64,000 bases of DNA. Origin: Pratylenchus scribneri (taxonomy: Eukaryota > Nematoda > Chromadorea > Rhabditida > Pratylenchidae). Under the pieces are notes generated by a model. That model was not told the DNA's origin, made no database searches, and saw nothing but the letters and a program-made list of their open reading frames with translations. How positions within the stretch are numbered: position 1 is the first letter of the stretch; each line of letters opens with the position of its first letter. Positions 44,668 through 57,653 of this stretch are shown in pieces. The stretch spans positions 744,001 to 808,000 of the forward strand of contig JAQSEB010000069.1 in NCBI GenBank assembly GCA_030063045.1. Reading direction: 5' to 3'. The translations under genes were made by a program, and so were the position numbers.

Positions 44668-45979
44668 CTAGAAAATAAGGTGGGTAGACGCGGCTTCTCT
44701 TTTCAATAACTCTTTTCAAAATTGTCCTATCGACAAGCGGTTTGGTGCAAACCATATCTTGACCTTGTGTAGATTTGGCGAAAACTATAGAGAAGTTTCA
44801 AAATCCACTCCGCGCGGAGCTCCGCGCGGAAAACGGTTTTTTTGAGACCCATAGGGGGGACCCTTCTCTTTTCAAAAAATTTTTTTCGAGATAAACACTG
44901 GGGAATGGGTAGTCGAGGTCGGCGAAGCCGAATATGAAACTTTTTTCGAAATCCGCGAAGCGGTGCGCGAGTTACCGCGGTGTAAACCGCGGAGCGGATT
45001 TTTTAAAATTTTCACAAAAATAATCATATATGGGGTAATCGAGGTCGGGGATTACGAATATCATATCCGTTTTGAACGAAACCTAAAGGTGCGCGAGATT
45101 AAGCCGGATAAAGGGGGATTAAGAGGGATTAAGGGTCAAAATGATGGGATTAAGGCGGGAAATGAGTCGGAAGTGAAGGGGAAGCGTGCCGAAGGCACGT
45201 GGGCTGGGCCGGAGGCCCGGAAAGTTCGCGGGATATAGCCGGATATAGGGGGATTAAGCAGGATTAAGAGGGATTAAGGGTAAAAATGATGGGATTAATG
45301 TGGGAAAAGGGCCGAAGGCCTCCCCCTGAGCCCCGAAGGGGCGAAGATGGAAATAGCAGGCTTGGGAGTGCGTGGTATTAAGCCGGATAAAGGGGATAAA
45401 GGCGGATTAAGGGGGATTAAGGGTAAAAATGATGGGATTAAGGCGGGAAATGAGTCGGAAGTGAAGGGGAAGCGTGCCGAAGGCACGTGGGCTGGGCCGG
45501 AGGCCCGGAAAGTTCGCGGGATATAGCCGGATATAGGGGGATTAAGCAGGATTAAGAGGGATTAAGGGTAAAAATGATGGGATTAATGTGGGAAAAGGGC
45601 CGAAGGCCTCCCCCTGAGCCCCGAAGGGGCGAAGATGGAAATAGCAGGCTTGGGAGTGCGTGGTATTAAGCCGGATAAAGGGGATAAAGGCGGATTAAGG
45701 GGGATTAAGGGTAAAAATGATGGGATTAAGGTGGGGAAAGGGGCCGAAGGCCACCCCCTGAGCCCCGAAGGGGCGAAGATGGAAATAGCAGGCTTGGCAG
45801 TGCGTGGGATTAAGCCAGATATAGAGGGATAAAGGGGGATTAAGCCGGATTAAGCTCTGATTTCCACCAAAATCACCTAGACTCAGTGAAATCCCGCAGG
45901 GATTCCAAAAACGAATTGTCCCAAGCACAGATCCATATATCTCAAGGGAAAAGAGCCCCGCAGGGGCTAGTTATTATTA
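44668..45979 (+). repeat. Array unit 5 (1,312 bp)
   Basis: Head type GTGGGTAGACGCGG. The segment ending in the GGATTAAG block occurs twice in tandem (about 45130-45390 and 45430-45690). Its first half equals unit 6 and its tail equals unit 19. Confidence 0.9.
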
Positions 45980-47361
45980 CTAGAAAATAAGGTGGGTAGA
46001 CGCGGGAATTCTTTCAATTATCTCTCTTCAAAATGGTCGTATCGACAAGCGGTTTGGTGCAAACCATATCTTGACCTTGTGTAGATTTGGCGAAAACTAT
46101 AGAGAAGTTTCAAAATCCACTCCGCGCGGAGCTCCGCGCGGAAAACGGTTTTTTTGAGACCCATAGGGGGGACCCTTCTCTTTTCAAAAAATTTTTTTCG
46201 AGATAAACACTGGGGAATGGGTAGTCGAGGTCGGCGAAGCCGAATATGAAACTTTTTTCGAAATCCGCGAAGCGGTGCGCGAGTTACCGCGGTGTAAACC
46301 GCGGAGCGGATTTTTTAAAATTTTCACAAAAATAATCATATATGGGGTAATCGAGGTCGGGGATTACGAATATCATATCCGTTTTGAACGAAACCTAAAG
46401 GTGCGCGAGATTAAGCCGGATAAAGGGGGATTAAGAGGGATTAAGGGTCAAAATGATGGGATTAAGGCGGGAAATGAGTCGGAAGTGAAGGGGAAGCGTG
46501 CCGAAGGCACGTGGGCTGGGCCGGAGGCCCGGAAAGTTCGCGGGATATAGCCGGATATAGGGGGATTAAGCAGGATTAAGAGGGATTAAGGGTAAAAATG
46601 ATGGGATTAATGTGGGAAAAGGGCCGAAGGCCTCCCCCTGAGCCCCGAAGGGGCGAAGATGGAAACAAACCCCACTGAGTCCCGAAGGGGCGAAGATGGA
46701 GATAACCCCCCTGAGCCCCGAAGGGGCGAAGATTGAGATAACCCCCCTGAGCCCCGAAGAGGCGAAGATGGATCAAGCCCCCCTGAGCCCCGAAGGGGCG
46801 AAGATGGATCAAGCCCCCTGAGCCCCGAAGGGGCGAAGATGGAGATAACCCCCCTGAGCCCCGAAGGGGCGAAGATGGAGATAACCCCCCTGAGCCCCGA
46901 AGGGGCGAAGATGGATCAAGCCCCCTGAGCCCCGAAGGGGCGAAGATGGAGATAACCCCCCTGAGCCCCGAAGGGGCGAAGATGGAGATAACCCCCCTGA
47001 GCCCCGAAGGGGCGAAGATTGAGATAACCCCCCTGAGCTCCGAAGGGGCGAAGATGGATCAAGCCCCCCTGAGCCCCGAAGGGGCGAAGATGGAGATAAC
47101 CCCCCTGAGCCCCGAAGGGGCGAAGGTTGAAACAAATCCCTTAAAAAATAGATCACTTCCGGAGATAACCCCCCTGAGCCCCGAAGGGGCGAAGATGGAG
47201 ATAACCCCTGCGAAAATAGATCAATTCTCTCCGTTTTGCTCAAATAGTCTAAAGAAGGCTAGACTCAGTGAAATCCCGCAGGGATTCCAAAAACGAAGTT
47301 TCCCAAGCAAAGATCCATATATCTCAAGGCAAGAGAGCCCCGCAGGGGCTAGTTATTATTA
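45980..47361 (+). repeat. Array unit 6 (1,382 bp)
   Basis: Head type GTGGGTAGACGCGG. Minisatellite tract at about 46638-47213, interrupted once by AAAAAATAGATCACTTCCGG, a piece otherwise found only at the tract end. Confidence 0.9.
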
Positions 47362-48758
47362 CTAGAAAATAAGGTGGGTAGATACGGCTTCTCTAACCTA
47401 GAACTCTCTTCAAAATGGTCCAATCGACAAGCTGTTTGTTGCAAACCATATCTTGACCTTGTGTAGATTTGTAGAAAAATCTGACTTTTCCAAAATTTCC
47501 ACTCCGCGCGGAGCTCCGCGCGGAAAACGGTTTTTTTGACACCCAAAGGGGGGACCCTTCTCTTTTCAAAAAATTTTTTTCGAGATAAACACTGGGGAAT
47601 GGGTAGTCGAGGTCGGGGATCCCGAATATGAAAATTTTTTCGAGATCCGCGAAGCGGTGCGCGAGTTACCGCGGTGTAAACCGCGGAGCGGAAAAATAAT
47701 TTTTTCCAAATTTTGACTTAAAAATAGTCGTTTATGGGGTAATCGAGGTCGGGGATTACGAATATCATATCCGTTTTGAACGAAACCTAAAGGTGCGCGA
47801 GATTAAGCCGGATAAAGGGGGATTAAGAGGGATTAAGGGTCAAAATGATGGAATAAAGGCAAGAAATGAGTCGGAAGTAAAGGGGAAGCGTGCCGAAGGC
47901 ACGTGGGCTGGGCCGGAGGCCCGGTAGGTGCGCGGGATATAGCCGGATATAGGGGGATTAAGAGGGATTAAGGCGGATTAAAGGTCAAAATGATGGGATT
48001 AAGGCGGGGAAAGGGGCCGAAGGCCACCCCCTGAGCCCCGAAGGGGCGAAGATGGAAACAAACACCCCTGAGCCCCGAAGGGGCGAAAATGGAGATAACC
48101 CCCTGAGCCCCGAAGGGGCGAAAGTGGAGATAACCCCCCTGAGCCCCGAAGGGGCGAAGATGGAGATAACCCCCCTGAGCCCCGAAGGGGCGAAGATGGA
48201 GATAACCCGCCTGAGCCCCGAAGGGGCGAAGATGGAGATAACCCCCCTGAGCCCCGAAGGGGCGAAGATGGAGATAACCCGCCTGAGCCCCGAAGGGGCG
48301 AAGATGGAGATAACCCCCCTGAGCCCCGAAGGGGCGAAAGTGGAGATAACCCCCCTGAGCCCCGAAGGGGCGAAGATGGAGATAACCCGCCTGAGCCCCG
48401 AAGAGGCGAAGATGGAGATAACCCCCCTGAGCCCCGAAGGGGCGAAGATGGAGATAACCCGCCTGAGCCCCGAAGAGGCGAAGATGGAGATAACCCCCCT
48501 GAGCCCCGAAGGGGCGAAGATGGAGATAACCCCCCTGAGCCCCGAAGGGGCGAAAGTGGAGATAACCCCCCTGAGCCCCGAAGGGGCGAAGATGGAAACA
48601 AATCCCTTAGAAAATAGATCACTTCCCTACGAGAAATTCAAATAGTCTAATTAGGCTAGACTCAGTGAAATCCCGCAGGGATTCCAAAAACGAAGTATTC
48701 CAATCATAGTTCCACATATCTCAAGGGAAAAGAGCCCCGCAGGGGCTAGTTATTATTA
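47362..48758 (+). repeat. Array unit 7 (1,397 bp)
   Basis: Head type GTGGGTAGATACGG. About 16 minisatellite copies (48030-48603), mostly of the GGAGATAA spacer class. The tract is a longer version of those in units 9 and 12. Confidence 0.9.
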
Positions 48759-50108
48759 TAAGAAAATAAGGTCGGGGTTCCAACAAATTCTTTCAAGTTT
48801 AAGACTTCACAGGTGTCCGTATACTGCAAATTTGGTCTCGATCTGTGGGCGACCAGGTTGCGGTTTGTAGAAAACTTCAAACTTTTTTCCAACTTTACTC
48901 CGCGCGGAGCTCCGCGCGGAAAACGGTTTTTTTGGTACCCATAGGGGGGACCAAGCACTTTTCAAAAATTTTTTGTCTTATTTTTTCTTGAAATCGATTC
49001 AGGAATGGGAAATCGAGGTCGGCGAAGCCGAATATCGAAAAAAATTTCGGGGTTGACCGAGCGGTGCGCGAGTTACCGTGGCCAAACCGCGGAGCGGAAA
49101 ATAATTTTTTCTTCAATTTAGACTAAAAAATAGTAGTATATGGGGTAATCGAGGTCGGCGAAGCCGAATATCGAACTTTTTTCGAGATCCGCGAAGCGGT
49201 GCGCGAGTTACCGCGGTTTAAACCGCGGAGCTGGAAATAATTTTTTCTTAAATTTCGACATAAAAATAGTGCGGAGCGGATTTTTCAAAATTTTCACAAA
49301 AATAGTGTTATATGGGGTAAACGAGGTCGGGGATTACGAATATTATATCCGTTTTGAACGAAACCTAAAGGTGCGCAAGATTAAGCCGGATAAAGGGGGA
49401 TTAAGAGGGATTAAGGTTCAAAATGATGGGATTAAGGTGGGAAATGGGCCGGAGGCCACCCCATTGAGCCCCGAAGGGGCGAAGATGGAAACAAACCCCC
49501 CTGAGCCCCGAAGGGGCGAGGATGGAGATAACCCCCCTGAGCCCCGAAGGGGCGAAGATGGAGATAAGATGGAAACAAACCCCCTGAGCCCCGAAGGGGC
49601 GAAAATGGAGATAACCCCCCTGAGCCTCGAAGGGGCGAAGATAGAGATAACCCCCTCTGAGCCCCGAAGGGGCGAAGATGAAGATAACCCCCCTGAGCCC
49701 CGAAGGGGCGAAGATGGAGATAACCCCCCTGAGCCCCGAAGGGGCGAAGATGGATCAAACCCCCCTGAGCCCCGAAGGGGCGAAGATGGATCAAACCCCC
49801 CTGAGCCCCGAAGGGGCGAAGATGGAGATAAGATGGAAACAAACCCCCTGAGCCCCGAAGGGGCGAAAATGGAGATAACCCCCCTGAGCCTCGAAGGGGC
49901 GAAGATAGAGATAACCCCCTCTGAGCCCCGAAGGGGCGAAGATGGAGATGAACCTTGCGAAAATATATCAATTCCCTCCGAGTCACTCAAATAGCCTAAA
50001 GAAGGCTAGACTCAGTGAAATCCCGCAGGGATTCCAAAAACGAATTGTCCCAAGCACAGATCCATATATCTCAAGGGAAAAGAGCCCCGCAGGGGCTAGT
50101 TATTATTA
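48759..50108 (+). repeat. Array unit 8 (1,350 bp), visible recombinant
   Basis: Head TAAGAAAATAAGGTCGGGG, shared with unit 19; the middle is like unit 3. At about 49270 the module sequence jumps (AATAGT directly to GCGGAGCGG) into the unit 1 allele, which continues through about 13 minisatellite copies. Confidence 0.9.
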
Positions 50109-51361
50109 CTAGAAAATAAGGTGGGTAGATACGGCTTTTCCAAACTCTAGCTCTCTTCAAAATGGTCATATCGACAAGCGGTTTGGTGCAAACCATATCT
50201 TGACCTTGTGTAGATTTGTGGAAAAATCTGACTTTTTCAAAATTTTCATTCCGCACGGAGCTCCGCGCGGAAAACGGTTTTTTTGGGACCCATAGGGGGG
50301 ACCCTTCTCTTTTCAAAAAATTTTTTTCGAGATAAGCATTGGGGAATGGGTAGTCGAGGTCGGCGAAGCCGAAAATGAAACTTTTTTCGAGATCCGCGAA
50401 GCGGTGCGCGAGTTACCGCGGTGTGAACCGCGGAGCGGAAAAATAATTTTTCCTCAATTTTGACTTAAAAATAGTCGTTTATGGGGTAATCGAGGTCGGG
50501 GATTACGAATATCATATCCGTTTTGAACGAAACCTAAAGGTGCGCGAGATTAAGCCGGATAAAGGGGGATTAAGAGGGATTAAGGGTCAAAATGATGGAA
50601 TAAAGGCAGGAAATGAGTCGGAAGTAAAGGGGAAGCGTGCCGAAGGCACGTGGGCTGGGCCGGAGGCCCGGTAGGTGCGCGGGATATAGCCGGATATAGG
50701 GGGATTAAGAGGGATTAAGGCGGATTAAAGGTCAAAATGATGGGATTAAGGCGGGGAAAGGGGCCGAAGGCCACCCCCTGAGCCCCGAAGGGGCGAAGAT
50801 GGAAACAAACACCCCTGAGCCCCGAAGGGGCGAAAATGGAGATAACCCCCTGAGCCCCGAAGGGGCGAAAGTGGAGATAACCCCCCTGAGCCCCGAAGGG
50901 GCGAAGATGGAGATAACCCCCCTGAGCCCCGAAGGGGCGAAGATGGAGATAACCCGCCTGAGCCCCGAAGGGGCGAAGATGGAGATAACCCCCCTGAGCC
51001 CCGAAGGGGCGAAAGTGGAGATAACCCCCCTGAGCCCCGAAGGGGCGAAGATGGAGATAACCCGCCTGAGCCCCGAAGAGGCGAAGATGGAGATAACCCC
51101 CCTGAGCCCCGAAGGGGCGAAGATGGAGATAACCCCCCTGAGCCCCGAAGGGGCGAAAGTGGAGATAACCCCCCTGAGCCCCGAAGGGGCGAAGATGGAA
51201 ACAAATCCCTTAGAAAATAGATCACTTCCCTACGAGAAATTCAAATAGTCTAATTAGGCTAGACTCAGTGAAATCCCGCAGGGATTCCAAAAACGAAGTA
51301 TTCCAATCATAGTTCCACATATCTCAAGGGAAAAGAGCCCCGCAGGGGCTAGTTATTATTA
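50109..51361 (+). repeat. Array unit 9 (1,253 bp)
   Basis: Head type GTGGGTAGATACGG. About 12 minisatellite copies. Same length as unit 12 and almost identical in sequence. Palindrome left arm changed (CCGCACGGAG). Confidence 0.9.
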
Positions 51362-52542
51362 CTAGAAAATAAGGTGGGTAGACGCGGGAATTCTTTCAAT
51401 TATCTCTCTTCAAAATGGTCGTATCGACAAGCGGTTTGGTGCAAACCATATCTTGACCTTATGGAGATTGTGGGAAAACTTCCAGTTTTTCAAAATTTTC
51501 ATTCCGTGCGGAGCTCCGCGCGGAAAACGGTTTTTTTGACACCCATAGGGGGGACCCTTCTCTTTTCAAAAAATTTTTTTCGAGATAATTATTGGGGAAT
51601 GGGTAGTCGAGGTCGGGGATCCCGAATATGAAAATTTTTTCGAGATCCGCGAAGCGGTGCGCGAGTTACCGCGGAGCGGATTTTTCAAAATTTTCACAAA
51701 AATAGTCGTATATGGGGTAATCGGAGTCGGGGATCACGAATATTGCAATTTTTTCGAGATCCGCGAAGCGGTGCGCGAGTTACCGCGGTGTAAACCGCGG
51801 AGCGGATTTTTCAAAATTTTCAGAAAAATAGTCGTTTATGGGGTAATCGAGGTCGAGGATTCCGAATATGATAGCGGTTTTTAACGAAACCTAAAGGTGC
51901 GCGGGATTAAGCCGGATAAAGGGGGATTAAGAGGGATTAAGGGTCAAAATGATGGGATTAAGATGGGAAATGGGCCGAAGGCCACCCCTCTGAGCCCCGA
52001 AGGGGCGAAGATGGAACAAACCCCCCTGAGCCCCGAAGGGGCGAAGATGGAAACAAACCCCCCTGAGCCCCGAAGGGGCGAAGATGGAAACAAACCCCCC
52101 CTGAGCCCCGAAGGGGCGAAGATGAAGATAACCCCCCTGAGCCCCGAAGGGGCGAAGATGGAGATAACCCCCCTGAGCCCCGAAGGGGCGAAGATGGAAA
52201 CAAACCCCCCTGAGCCCCGAAGGGGCGAAGATGGAAATAATCCCCTGAGCCCCGAAGGGGCGAAGATGGTAACAAACCCCCCTGAGCCCCGAAGGGGCGA
52301 AGATGGAGATAACACCCCTGAGCCCCGAAGGGGCGAAGATGGAGATAACCCCCCTGAGCCCCGAAGGGGCGAAAATGGAGATAACCCCTTCGAAAAGAGA
52401 TAAAATTCCCTCCGAGTCACTCAAATAGTCTAAAGAAGGCTAGACTCAGTGAAATCCCGCAGGGATTCCAAAAACGAAGTGTCCCAAGCATAGATCCACT
52501 TATCTCAAGGGAAAAGAGCCCCGCAGGGGCTAGTTATTATTA
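51362..52542 (+). repeat. Array unit 10 (1,181 bp)
   Basis: Head type GTGGGTAGACGCGG; two 126-bp modules, the first shortened. About 11 minisatellite copies (51991-52390). Palindrome left arm CCGTGCGGAG. Confidence 0.9.
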
Positions 52543-53730
52543 TAAGAATATAACAAGGGTGGTCCAACAAACAGAAACTATTATCTCCCTTCAAAATGGT
52601 CCGTAGGCTGCAAATTTGGTACCGATCGAGTCCGCTTCGGCCGTAGATCATGAGAAAAATATGAACTTTGTCTAAACTTCATTCCGCGTGGAGCTCCGCG
52701 CGGAAAACGGTTTTTTTGGCACCCATAGGGGGGACCAAGCACTTTTCAAAAATTTTTTGTCTTATTTTTTCTTGAAATCGATACAGGAATGGGTAATCGA
52801 GGTCGGCGAAGCCGAATATCGAAAAAAATTTCGGGGTTGACCGAGCGGTGCGCGAGTTACCGTGGCCAAACCGCGGAGCGGAAAATAATTTTTTCTTCAA
52901 TTTAGACTAAAAAATAGTAGTATATGGGGTAATCGAGGTCGGCGAAGCCGAATATCGAACTTTTTTCGAGATCCGCGAAGCGGTGCGCGAGTTACCGCGG
53001 CCAAACCGCGGAGCGGTTTTTTCCAAAATTTTCACAAAAATAGTCGTATATAGGGTAATCGGGGTCGGGGATCGCGAATATCATATCCATTTTGTACGAA
53101 ACCTAAAGGTGCGCGAGATTAAGCCGGATAAAGGGGGATTAAGAGGGATTAAGGGTCAAAATGATGGGATTAAGTGGGAAATGGGTCGGAAGTGAAGGGG
53201 AAGCGTGCCGAAGGCACGTGGGCCGGGCCGGAGGCCCGGTAGATGATCAGTATATAGCCGGATAAAGGGGGATTAGGAGGGATAAAGCCGGATTAAGGGT
53301 CAAAATGATGAGATTAAGGTGGGAAAGGGGCCGAAGGCCACCCCTTGAGCCCCGAAGGGGCGAAGATGGAAATAGCAGGTTTTGGAGTGTGTGGGATTAA
53401 GTCGGATAAAGGGGATTAAGCCGGATTAAAAGGGATTAAGCCGGATTAAGGGTCAAAATGATGGGATTATGACAGGGAAAGGGGCCGAAGGCCATCCCTT
53501 GAGCCCCGAAGGGGCGAAGATGGAAATAGCAGGCTTGGGAGTGCGTGGGATTAAGCCGGATAAAGGGGATTAAGCCGGATAAAGAGGGATTAAGCGGGAT
53601 TAAGCTATAAAATGACCCCAAAATCACCTAGACTCAGTGAAATCCCGCAGGGATTCCAAAAACGAAGTGTCCCAAGCACAGATCCATATATCTCAAGGCA
53701 AGAGAGCCCCGCAGGGGCTAGTTATTATTA
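52543..53730 (+). repeat. Array unit 11 (1,188 bp)
   Basis: Copy of unit 3, same length, 10,602 bp away. Confidence 0.9.
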
Positions 53731-54983
53731 CTAGAAAATAAGGTGGGTAGATACGGCTTTTCCAAACTCTAGCTCTCTTCAAAATGGTCATATCGACAAG
53801 CGGTTTGGTGCAAACCATATCTTGACCTTGTGTAGATTTGTGGAAAAATCTGACTTTTTCAAAATTTTCATTCCGCACGGAGCTCCGCGCGGAAAACGGT
53901 TTTTTTGGGACCCATAGGGGGGACCCTTCTCTTTTCAAAAAATTTTTTTCGAGATAAGCATTGGGGAATGGGTAGTCGAGGTCGGCGAAGCCGAAAATGA
54001 AACTTTTTTCGAGATCCGCGAAGCGGTGCGCGAGTTACCGCGGTGTGAACCGCGGAGCGGAAAAATAATTTTTCCTCAATTTTGACTTAAAAATAGTCGT
54101 TTATGGGGTAATCGAGGTCGGGGATTACGAATATCATATCCGTTTTGAACGAAACCTAAAGGTGCGCGAGATTAAGCCGGATAAAGGGGGATTAAGAGGG
54201 ATTAAGGGTCAAAATGATGGAATAAAGGCAGGAAATGAGTCGGAAGTAAAGGGGAAGCGTGCCGAAGGCACGTGGGCTGGGCCGGAGGCCCGGTAGGTGC
54301 GCGGGATATAGCCGGATATAGGGGGATTAAGAGGGATTAAGGCGGATTAAAGGTCAAAATGATGGGATTAAGGCGGGGAAAGGGGCCGAAGGCCACCCCC
54401 TGAGCCCCGAAGGGGCGAAGATGGAAACAAACACCCCTGAGCCCCGAAGGGGCGAAAATGGAGATAACCCCCTGAGCCCCGAAGGGGCGAAAGTGGAGAT
54501 AACCCCCCTGAGCCCCGAAGGGGCGAAGATGGAGATAACCCCCCTGAGCCCCGAAGGGGCGAAGATGGAGATAACCCGCCTGAGCCCCGAAGGGGCGAAG
54601 ATGGAGATAACCCCCCTGAGCCCCGAAGGGGCGAAAGTGGAGATAACCCCCCTGAGCCCCGAAGGGGCGAAGATGGAGATAACCCGCCTGAGCCCCGAAG
54701 AGGCGAAGATGGAGATAACCCCCCTGAGCCCCGAAGGGGCGAAGATGGAGATAACCCCCCTGAGCCCCGAAGGGGCGAAAGTGGAGATAACCCCCCTGAG
54801 CCCCGAAGGGGCGAAGATGGAAACAAATCCCTTAGAAAATAGATCACTTCCCTACGAGAAATTCAAATAGTCTAATTAGGCTAGACTCAGTGAAATCCCG
54901 CAGGGATTCCAAAAACGAAGTATTCCAATCATAGTTCCACATATCTCAAGGGAAAAGAGCCCCGCAGGGGCTAGTTATTATTA
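53731..54983 (+). repeat. Array unit 12 (1,253 bp)
   Basis: Copy of unit 9, same length, 3,622 bp away. Confidence 0.9.
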
Positions 54984-56753
54984 CTAGAAAATAAGGTGGG
55001 TAGACGCGGCTTCTCTTTTCAATAACTCTTTTCAAAATTGTCCTATCGACAAGCGGTTTGGTGCAAACCATATCTTGACCTTGTGTAGATTTGGCGAAAA
55101 CTATAGAGAAGTTTCCAAACTCACTCCGCGCGGAGCTCCGCGCGGAAAACGGTTTTTTTGGGACCCATAGGGGGGACCAAGCACTTTTCAAAAAATTTTT
55201 TTCGAGATAAACACTGGGGAATGGGTAATCGAGGTCGGCGAAGCCGAATATGAAACTTTTTTTGAGATCCGCGGAGCGGTGCGCGAGTTACCGCGGTGCA
55301 AACCGCGGAGCGGATTTTTCAAAATTTTCACAAAAATAGTCATTTATGGGGTAATCAGGGTCGGGGAACACGAATATCAAGTTTATTTTGCGATCCGCGA
55401 AGCGGTGCGCGAGTTACCGCGGTGTAAACCGCGGAGCGGATTTTCCAAAATTTTAACAAAAATAGTCATTTATAGGGTAATCGAGGACGGCGAAGCCGAA
55501 TATCATATCCGTTTTGCACGAAACCCAAAGCTGCGCGGGATATAGCCGGATAAAGGGGGATTAAGAGGGATTAAGGGTCAAGATGATGGGATTAAGGTGG
55601 AAAATGGGCCGGAGGCCACCCCTCTGAGCCCCGAAGGGGCGAAGATGGAACAAACCCCCCTGAGCCCCGAAGGGGCGAAGATGGAAACAAACCCCCCTGA
55701 GCCCCGAAGGGGCGAAGATGGAAACAAACCCCCCCTGAGCCCCGAAGGGGCGAAGATGAAGATAACCCCCCTGAGCCCCGAAGGGGCGAAGATGGAGATA
55801 ACCCCCCTGTGCCCCGAAGGGGCGAAGATGGAAACAAACCCACCTGAGCCCCGAAGGGGCGAAGATGGAAATAATCCCCCTGAGCCCCGAAGGGGCGAAG
55901 ATGGAAACAAACCCCCCTGAGCCCCGAAGGGGCGAAGATGGAGATAACCCCCCTGAGCCCCGAAGGGGCGAAGATGGAGATAACCCCCCTGAGCCCCGAA
56001 GGGGCGAAGATGGTGATAATCCCCTTGAGCCCCGAAGGGGCGAAGATGGAAACAAACCCCTGAGCCCCAAGGGGCGAAGATGGAGATAACCCCCCTGAGC
56101 CCCGAAGGGGCGAAGGTGGAGATAACCCCCCTCTGAGCCCCGAAGGGGCGAAGATGGATCAAACCCCCCTGAGCCCCGAAGGGGCGAAGATGGAGATAAC
56201 CCCCCTGAGCCCCGAAGGGGCGAAGATGGAGATAACCCCCCTGAGCCCCGAAGGGGCGAAGATGGTGATAATCCCCTTGAGCCCCGAAGGGGCGAAGATG
56301 GAAACAAACCCCTGAGCCCCAAGGGGCGAAGATGGAGATAACCCCCCTGAGCCCCGAAGGGGCGAAGGTGGAGATAACCCCCCTCTGAGCCCCGAAGGGG
56401 CGAAGATGGATCAAACCCCCCTGAGCCCCGAAGGGGCGAAGATGGAGATAACCCCCCTGAGCCCCGAAGGGGCGAAGATGGAGATAACCCCCCTGAGCCC
56501 CGAAGGGGCGAAGATGGAGATAACCCCCCTGAGCCCCGAAGGGGCGAAAATGGAGATAACCCCCTTGAGCCCCGAAGGGGCGAAAATGGAGATAACCCCT
56601 TTGAAAAGAGATAAAATTCCCTCCGAGTCACTCAAATAGTCTAAAGAAGGCTAGATTCAGTGAAATCCCGCAGGGATTCCAAAAACGAAGTTTCCCAAGC
56701 ACAGATCCATATATCTCAAGGCAAAAGAGCCCCGCAGGGGCTAGTTATTATTA
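54984..56753 (+). repeat. Array unit 13 (1,770 bp), longest
   Basis: Head type GTGGGTAGACGCGG. About 27 minisatellite copies (55625-56600) with an internal duplication of about 250 bp; both duplicates carry the same one-base deletion in the loop (GCCCCAAGGGGC). Its first half equals unit 15. Confidence 0.9.
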
Positions 56754-57653
56754 TAAGAATATAACAAGGGAGGTCCAACAAATTATTTCAAGTTTAAGAC
56801 TTGACAGATGTTCGTAGGCTGCAAATTTGGTACCGTTCGATGCCGCTTCGGCCGTAGATTATGAGAAAACTTCAACCAAATTTCCAACTTTACTCCGCGC
56901 GGAGCTCCGCGCGGAAAACGGTTTTTTTGGTACCCATAGGGGGGACCAAGCACTTTTCAAAAATTTTTTGTCTTATTTTTTCTTGAAATCGATTCAGGAA
57001 TGGGTAATCGAGGTCGGCGAAGCCGAATATCGAAAAAAATTTCGGGGTTGGCCAAGCGGTGCGCGAGTTACCGCGGTTCAAACCGCGGAGCGGAAAATAA
57101 TTTTTTCTTAAATTTCGACATAAAAATAGTGTAATATGGGGTAATCGAGATCGGAGAATCCGAATATCACATTCGTTTTGAACGAAACCTAAAGGTGCGC
57201 GGGATTAAGCCGGATAAAGAGGGATTAAGCCGGATTAAGGGTCAAAATGATGGGATAAAGGTGGGAAAGGGGCCGGAAGTGAAGGGGAAGCGTGCCGAAG
57301 GCACGTGGGCCGGGCCGGAGGCCCGGTGTCTGGGCTGGGTATAGCCGGATAAAGGGGGATTAAGTGGGATTAAGCCGGATTAAGGGTCAAAATGATGGGA
57401 TTATGGTGGGAAAGGGGCCGAAGGCCACCCCTTGAGCCCCGAAGGGGCGAAAATGGAAATAGCAGGCTTGGGAGTGTGTAGGATTAAGCCGGATAAAGGG
57501 GGATTAAGCCGGATTAAGGGGGATTAAGCCGGATTAAGCTATAAAATGACCCCAAAATCACCTAGAGACAGTGAAATCCCGCAGGGATTCTAAAAATGAA
57601 TAAGCCCAAGTGATCTCAAGGCAAGAGAGCCCCGCAGGGGCTAGTTATTATTA
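56754..57653 (+). repeat. Array unit 14 (900 bp), shortest full unit
   Basis: Head TAAGAATATAACAAGGGAGG. One minisatellite copy. It carries the A-T version of the module stem (TCGGA-GAA-TCCGA, 57151-57163). Confidence 0.9.

Noticed and set aside
55561..56631. Long open frames in the array, up to 356 codons on the minus strand and 241 on the plus strand
   Set aside because: Repeats of 36 bp leave several frames open at once on both strands. The products are pure repeats (RPFGAQGG, EPRRGEDG, LSPEGAK) with no domain; no start or splice signals favour one.
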